Of a stretch of DNA of 64,000 nt, positions 59,748 to 64,000 are shown in pieces. The notes under the pieces are model-generated. The model was not told where the DNA came from, searched no databases, and was given only the letters and a program-made list of their open reading frames with translations. Position numbers and translations under genes: made by a program. Origin of the DNA: Paroceanicella profunda (GTDB lineage Bacteria; Pseudomonadota; Alphaproteobacteria; Rhodobacterales; Rhodobacteraceae). The stretch spans positions 3,502,501-3,566,500 of the forward strand of contig NZ_CP040818.1 in NCBI RefSeq assembly GCF_005887635.2, read 5' to 3'. Numbering within the stretch: the stretch's first letter is position 1; each line of letters begins with the position of its first letter.

Positions 59748-60212
59748 ATGGTCACATTTACAGTCAACAACGCTCCAGTCGATCTGGACGTAGACCAGGA
59801 CAAGCCCCTCCTTTGGGTGTTGCGCGAGGACCTCGGCATCCTCGGCCCAAAGTACGGCTGCGGTGTGGCCCAGTGCGGCGCCTGCCGGGTTCTCGTCAAC
59901 GGCGTGTCCGTACCCTCTTGCGTGACCTTCGCAGGCGACCTCGAAGGCGCCGAGGTGGTGACGATCGAAGGGCTCGCCGAGCCGGATGGAACGCTCTCGG
60001 TCGTCCAGCAGGCTTGGATCGACGAACAGGTACCGCAGTGCGGCTTCTGTCAGCCGGGCTTCATCATTGCGGCGACTGCGCTTCTGGCGTCCAACCCAAA
60101 CCCCAGCGACGCCGAAATCGATGAGGAAATCTCCAATATCTGCCGATGCGGAACCTATCCCCGCATCCGGCGGGCAATTCACCGGGCAGCCGCGGCGCTG
60201 TCCGAAACCTGA
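59748..60212 (+). CDS. [2Fe-2S] subunit of an isoquinoline 1-oxidoreductase-like enzyme
   Basis: A 154-residue xanthine oxidase-family small subunit. First plant-type cluster: YGCGVAQCGACRVLVNGVSV with a fourth Cys in PSC; second cluster: QCGFCQPGF and NICRCGTYPRI. It passes electrons from the Mo cofactor in the partner subunit to a cytochrome or other acceptor. RBS AGGAG before the ATG. The large subunit follows after 21 bases. Confidence 0.93.
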   Translation: MVTFTVNNAPVDLDVDQDKPLLWVLREDLGILGPKYGCGVAQCGACRVLVNGVSVPSCVTFAGDLEGAEVVTIEGLAEPDGTLSVVQQAWIDEQVPQCGFCQPGFIIAATALLASNPNPSDAEIDEEISNICRCGTYPRIRRAIHRAAAALSET

Positions 60213-60233
60213 TCCGAAATCGAGGTCATCTAG

Positions 60234-62552
60234 ATGCCACGTCTGCTATCCCGTCGCAGTTTTCTCATTACCGGCGCGGTGCTCAGCGGCACTGTCGCGG
60301 TCGCAGCCACGGCTGGCATAGGCTATCTGGCAAGCGTGGATATCGACGGCCCGGACGGGTTTGTCGACGGCGACCGCGCAGTGCTGAATGCGTTCGTCGC
60401 TATCTACACCGACGGCACGGTCTCTGTCTTCGTGCCGAAAACAGAGATGGGCCAAGGCATTCACACCGGCATCGCCATGCTGGTGGCCGAGGAACTGGGC
60501 ATTCCCTTCGACAACCGCATATCGGTCGAACATCCGACAGAGGTGCTCCCCGTCTATGGCGGATGGGCATCGCAACTCGGCATCCGCCCCGAAGAGGCCA
60601 GCGGCCCACTTCACTGGCTGGGGCGACGCGCATTGGGTGCGGCATCAATCGTGTCCACAGGGGCCTCGTCGTCGACGTATGAATTGTGGACCAGTCTGCG
60701 TCAGGCCGGTGCTGCGGCCCGCCACATGCTGGTTGGCGCCGCCGCAGCCGAAATGGGCGTGGCGCCCACTGAACTGACGACCCCGGGCGACGGCAGCGTG
60801 GTTCATGAGGCGACCGGAACCAGCCTGACCTATGGTCATTTGGCCCTCGCGGCAGCGACGATACCACCGCCCGAGAGCCCGGAGCTGAAGCCGGCTTCAG
60901 ATTGGCAGCTCATCGGCCGGTCCCAACCGCGCGTTGACATTCCGGCCAAGGTGCGCGGATTGCCGGTCTTTGGCATGGACGTGATCCAGCCCCAGATGCT
61001 TTATGCCTCGATCCGGCAAGCGCCCGTGACCGGTGCAGCGGTGGCCCAGCTGGTGAACGAGGCAGAGCTACGCGAGATACGGGGTATTGTTGACGTCGTA
61101 GTGATCGAAGACACCAGCGTCGCAGTGATTGCAGACAGCTGGTGGACCGCCGAGCAGGCCCTCTGGCGGGCCGAAATCGCGTGGACGCCAACAGAATGGG
61201 ACGATCTTTCAGGCGTAGAACTGGCCCAACGGATGGAGGCTGCTCTCGACAGCGATGAGCCTAATATAGTTCACGAGGTAGGCGAGCCGTTCCCGGACAC
61301 GCCTGACCGTCTGGTTGAGGCCGCCTACTCCGCACCGCTTGTCACCCATGCCTGCATGGAGTCGATGAATGCCACGGTACTGGTCCGCAGTGACGGCACC
61401 GCCGAGGCGTGGGTCTCGTCGCAGTCCCTGACCTCGGCTCGGTGGGGGGTTTCCCGGGGCGCCGCGGCGGCCGGAATCGACCTAGACGAAATTAAGGTGA
61501 ACGTGATGCAGAACGGGGGCGCCTTCGGCAGGCGGACCGAGTTGGACGTGGTTCAGCAGGCCGCCTTCCTGGCTGCGCTTCACCCGGATCGACCGGTCAA
61601 GCTGCTCTGGTCGCGAGAAGAGGATATTGGACGCGGCATCTATCGAAGTCACGCCCGCGCCCGCCTTCGGGCGGCGTTAGGCGAAGACGGATTGCCCATC
61701 GCCTATGAGGCGCGGGTCGCCGGACAGTCGGTCGCGCAAGGACTGATGGGCCGTCTGTTGCCCATTACAGGAGGCGGTAATCCCGAGGGTGACTTCCTAA
61801 CGTCGGAAGGACTGGAAAGCCCGCATTACGTGATCCCAAATCAGCGTGTTGGCTCGCACCATGTCCCCAGCAATATCCGTGTTGGTCTCTGGCGGTCGAA
61901 TGGCTTTTCGCACAACGTCTTTTTCGCGGAATCCTTCTTCGACGAATGCGCCCATGCTGCGGGCACCGATCCGCTAGAGTACCGCCGACGACTGCTGGTG
62001 GACAGTCCGCGCCTACTGAACGTGCTCGACCGCGTCGCCTCGATGGCCGACTGGGGTAGCCCATTGCCTGCAGGCCGGGGCCGCGGCATCGCCATTGGCG
62101 GCGCCTATTACAGCGTTGTCGCACAGGTGGTCGAAGTCACGGTGGCGATTGACGGCGAGATTACGGTCGACGAGGTGTTCTGCGCCGTCGACGTAGGCAC
62201 CGTGATCAACCCGGATCAGGTCACCGCGCAGATGGAAGGTAGCATTCTCTGGGGGTTAACCACAGCGCTAATGAGCGAGAATACCGTGGAGAACGGATCC
62301 ATCGTCGAGTCGAATTTTCACGATTTTCAGGTCCAGCGCCTGCGCAACGCGCCACGGATCACAGTCGAGATCGTCCCCAGCGAGGAGTTGCCGGGCGGGG
62401 CCGGTGAGACCGGAGTGATCCCGATTGCCCCCGCTCTTGGCAATGCGATCTTCGCAGCGACGGGTCGTCGCATTCGATCGCTGCCGCTGGCAGTGACCGA
62501 AACCATCGGGGAGCGCCAGACCCGGTCGGTCCTGCGGACTGCGGACGCGTGA
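60234..62552 (+). CDS. Molybdopterin subunit of an isoquinoline 1-oxidoreductase-like enzyme, Tat-exported
   Basis: A 772-residue IorB-like aldehyde oxidase/xanthine dehydrogenase large subunit. It begins with a Tat signal ([15 protein letters not shown]). Landmarks: [34 protein letters not shown], the [12 protein letters not shown] segment and the C-terminal [20 protein letters not shown] with the catalytic Glu. The family hydroxylates N-heterocycles or oxidises aldehydes with water-derived oxygen. As in IorAB, FAD is absent. No dedicated XdhC-like chaperone was seen in the window, so it may lie further on or elsewhere. Confidence 0.92.
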   Translation: MPRLLSRRSFLITGAVLSGTVAVAATAGIGYLASVDIDGPDGFVDGDRAVLNAFVAIYTDGTVSVFVPKTEMGQGIHTGIAMLVAEELGIPFDNRISVEHPTEVLPVYGGWASQLGIRPEEASGPLHWLGRRALGAASIVSTGASSSTYELWTSLRQAGAAARHMLVGAAAAEMGVAPTELTTPGDGSVVHEATGTSLTYGHLALAAATIPPPESPELKPASDWQLIGRSQPRVDIPAKVRGLPVFGMDVIQPQMLYASIRQAPVTGAAVAQLVNEAELREIRGIVDVVVIEDTSVAVIADSWWTAEQALWRAEIAWTPTEWDDLSGVELAQRMEAALDSDEPNIVHEVGEPFPDTPDRLVEAAYSAPLVTHACMESMNATVLVRSDGTAEAWVSSQSLTSARWGVSRGAAAAGIDLDEIKVNVMQNGGAFGRRTELDVVQQAAFLAALHPDRPVKLLWSREEDIGRGIYRSHARARLRAALGEDGLPIAYEARVAGQSVAQGLMGRLLPITGGGNPEGDFLTSEGLESPHYVIPNQRVGSHHVPSNIRVGLWRSNGFSHNVFFAESFFDECAHAAGTDPLEYRRRLLVDSPRLLNVLDRVASMADWGSPLPAGRGRGIAIGGAYYSVVAQVVEVTVAIDGEITVDEVFCAVDVGTVINPDQVTAQMEGSILWGLTTALMSENTVENGSIVESNFHDFQVQRLRNAPRITVEIVPSEELPGGAGETGVIPIAPALGNAIFAATGRRIRSLPLAVTETIGERQTRSVLRTADA

Positions 62553-62564
62553 GAAACTGAAGTC

Positions 62565-63236
62565 ATGCTTGATCATCAACTTTCGTCAACTTCGACAAAT
62601 GGTCCAGAGCGCAGGATGCCTGATCTGAGGTTGTTCCTGCGGACCTGGGCCGCGCACCCGCTCCGAGTAGCGGCCGTAGCCCCTTCCAGCGCGACCCTCG
62701 CTCGCCTCATCACCCGCGAGATCGACCCCCCAAGCGCTCCCATTCTGGAGCTCGGCCCCGGAACGGGAGTGTTCACCCGCGCAATTGTCGAGCGTGGCAT
62801 CCCCCCCGCCAATCTGACACTGGTCGAATACGGGCCGGAGTTCGCCGCCCTGTTGCGCGCGCGTTATCCCGAGGCCCGTGTTGTCGAAGGCGATGCGTCA
62901 CGAATCCGACCGAGAGATTTGTTTGCCCAAGGGGAAGTCGGCGCAGTCATCAGTGGTCTCGGTCTATTGTCGATGTCGCCACGCACCGTGCTCGCTATTC
63001 TTGCCAATGCCTTCGATTGCCTGCGGCCAAGTGCCGGGTTCTATCAGTTTACCTATGGTCCGCGCTGTCCCGTGCCGCGCCCGATCCTCGACCGCCTCGG
63101 ACTCAAGTCGCGGCGTATCGGCGGGACAGTGTGGAACCTGCCGCCGGCCTCGGTCTACAAGATCACCCGGCGTGCACCTCGACACCCATCGTCTGTCGCT
63201 CGAAGCAATCCAGCCAATGGGTTGCCGGGCCAATGA
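62565..63236 (+). CDS. SAM methyltransferase (phospholipid N-methyltransferase-like)
   Basis: A 223-residue class I methyltransferase: [19 protein letters not shown] (SAM motif I), [20 protein letters not shown] and [19 protein letters not shown]. This pattern is that of PmtA-like phosphatidylethanolamine N-methyltransferases. The start is either 62565 or the in-frame ATG at 62616 ([11 protein letters not shown]), the latter closer to the family start. It is 12 bases after iorB and may be in the same message. The C-terminus is extended by about 25 residues. Confidence 0.75.
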   Translation: MLDHQLSSTSTNGPERRMPDLRLFLRTWAAHPLRVAAVAPSSATLARLITREIDPPSAPILELGPGTGVFTRAIVERGIPPANLTLVEYGPEFAALLRARYPEARVVEGDASRIRPRDLFAQGEVGAVISGLGLLSMSPRTVLAILANAFDCLRPSAGFYQFTYGPRCPVPRPILDRLGLKSRRIGGTVWNLPPASVYKITRRAPRHPSSVARSNPANGLPGQ

Positions 63237-63238
63237 CC

Positions 63239-64000
63239 ATGTGGACAGCCCGGGACATGCCCTCGCAAACCGGCCGCTTGGCCATCGTAACTGGAACCAG
63301 CGGTATCGGGCTGGAGACGGCCGTCGCCCTTGGAAGAGCGGGGGCCGAGGTCATTCTTGCGGGTCGCGACCCGAACAAGGGAAGTGACGCGATCGCGCAA
63401 CTTCGCGCCTTGGTGCCCGGCATAATCGTTCGGTTCGAGACGCTGGACCTCGCTAACCTTATTTCCATATCCACCTTTGGCCGACGCGTCTGCGCCGCCC
63501 ATGACCGGCTCGACCTGCTGGTCAACAGTGCCGAGGTGATGATGCCTCCGGCACGGCAGGAAACCGACAACGGATTCGAACGGCAAATTGGGACAAACCA
63601 CCTGGGGCATTTCGCCCTGACGGCAGCTCTGCTGCCACTCCTGCGACGAGGCGCCGGGGCACGGGTGATTTCTCTGGGGAGTATTCTCGCACGGCACGGT
63701 GCGATCGATTTCGACGACCTCGACGCCGTGAGGACCTATGACCCGATGACGGCCTATTGCCGGTCTAAGCTGGCCTGCCTGCTGTTCGCGTTCGAACTGC
63801 AACGGCGGAGCTGGTCTAGTAGTTGGGGGATTACGAGCATTGCGGCGCATCCCGGTATTCCTCGAGATTGCCTTGCAAGGCTAAGCGTCGGCAGACAAAC
63901 CCGGAAGTGGCGCATCCTCAACTATTTTCCGCTCCTGTCTCAGCCTCTCGCGCAACATTCCCTTCCGGTTTTGTTTGCCGCGACATCCGACAACGCATAC
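63239..64000 (+). CDS. Atypical SDR, C-terminal part cut by window edge
   Basis: Open from the ATG at 63239 to the window end, 254 codons. It begins MWTARDMPSQTGRLAIVTGT, with the glycine motif TGTSGIGLE one residue shorter than TGANSGIG, LVNSAEVMM in place of LVNNAGVM, and active site YCRSK. Closest to retinol dehydrogenase/WWOX-like SDRs (FERQIGTNHLGHFALTAALL). The departures at two normally fixed places suggest a diverged or decaying copy, though the frame is open. It begins 2 bases after the methyltransferase stop. Confidence 0.78.
   Translation, partial: MWTARDMPSQTGRLAIVTGTSGIGLETAVALGRAGAEVILAGRDPNKGSDAIAQLRALVPGIIVRFETLDLANLISISTFGRRVCAAHDRLDLLVNSAEVMMPPARQETDNGFERQIGTNHLGHFALTAALLPLLRRGAGARVISLGSILARHGAIDFDDLDAVRTYDPMTAYCRSKLACLLFAFELQRRSWSSSWGITSIAAHPGIPRDCLARLSVGRQTRKWRILNYFPLLSQPLAQHSLPVLFAATSDNAY

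Larger units (their letters stand above)
42751..64000. mobile_element. Putative dusA-integrated genomic island (right end outside window)
   Basis: The first gene after dusA is a tyrosine recombinase oriented away from it, the arrangement described for the DusA-integrase family of prophages and islands, which insert at the 5' end of dusA. From here on gene content changes from housekeeping genes to regulators, SDRs and pseudogenes, and codon usage looks visibly less GC-extreme. No second attachment site, plasmid mobilisation or phage structural gene was found up to 64000, so the boundary and the claim that all of this is one element are unproven. Confidence 0.45.

Overview
The window is GC-rich alphaproteobacterial DNA, most likely a Rhodobacterales/Paracoccaceae chromosome. 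The pointers are a complete Rhodobacter-type gene transfer agent (GTA) cluster beside mltG and a fab cluster, the block rpsF-rpsR-rplI-dnaB, a heterotetrameric sarcosine oxidase operon, and ccmI-ruvX-DUF1289. Genus and species cannot be read from the sequence.

Layout. 1-14.4 kb, minus strand: GTA head and tail genes in the RcGTA order g1 to g15, all open, followed by the start of a DUF2793 gene. A consensus-like sigma70 promoter and a strong intrinsic terminator lie in the g1 leader. 14.5-19.0 kb, minus: mltG, fabF, acpP, fabG, fabD. 19.2-22.2 kb, plus: rpsF, rpsR, rplI, dnaB. 22.2-26.6 kb: beta-carbonic anhydrase, a CcdA-like protein with a thioredoxin, a divergent TetR regulator, a PIN-domain protein and an RlmI-like rRNA methyltransferase. 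26.7-28.2 kb, minus: four tandem units, each with a conserved promoter, a 54-57 codon Arg/Ala-rich gene, and an almost invariant 3' UTR carrying a CCUCCC box and a terminator hairpin. 28.3-30.5 kb: polar amino-acid ABC importer (two permeases and a binding protein, no ATPase). 30.7-32.7 kb: a secreted serralysin-like protein with an inserted NIDO domain and a destroyed zinc site. 32.8-38.3 kb: soxBDAG with a 50-codon membrane-protein gene inside the operon. 38.6-41.7 kb, plus: ccmI, ruvX, a DUF1289 gene and a retropepsin-like protease. 41.7-42.75 kb: dusA.

From the 5' end of dusA onward the content changes. A tyrosine-recombinase gene faces away from dusA and carries a 17-bp tandem duplication that shifts its reading frame. 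The next 20 kb look like an accessory island of regulator-plus-oxidoreductase modules: AraC + Tat-type SDR; SDR + LysR; AraC + SnoaL/NmrA; SDR + TetR; MarR + a frameshifted epimerase; LysR + SDR; then a two-component system divergent from an isoquinoline 1-oxidoreductase-like molybdoenzyme pair, a methyltransferase and a further SDR cut by the window end. A decayed glutathione S-transferase gene lies in the same stretch. This fits an island for sensing and reducing or oxidising carbonyl, quinone or N-heterocyclic compounds, but no substrate can be named from sequence.

No rRNA, tRNA, CRISPR array or complete insertion sequence was seen. The most interesting items are the four-unit small-gene/3'-UTR array, the NIDO-serralysin pseudoenzyme, the GTA leader promoter-terminator pair, the duplicated-frameshift integrase at dusA and the modular regulator/SDR island.
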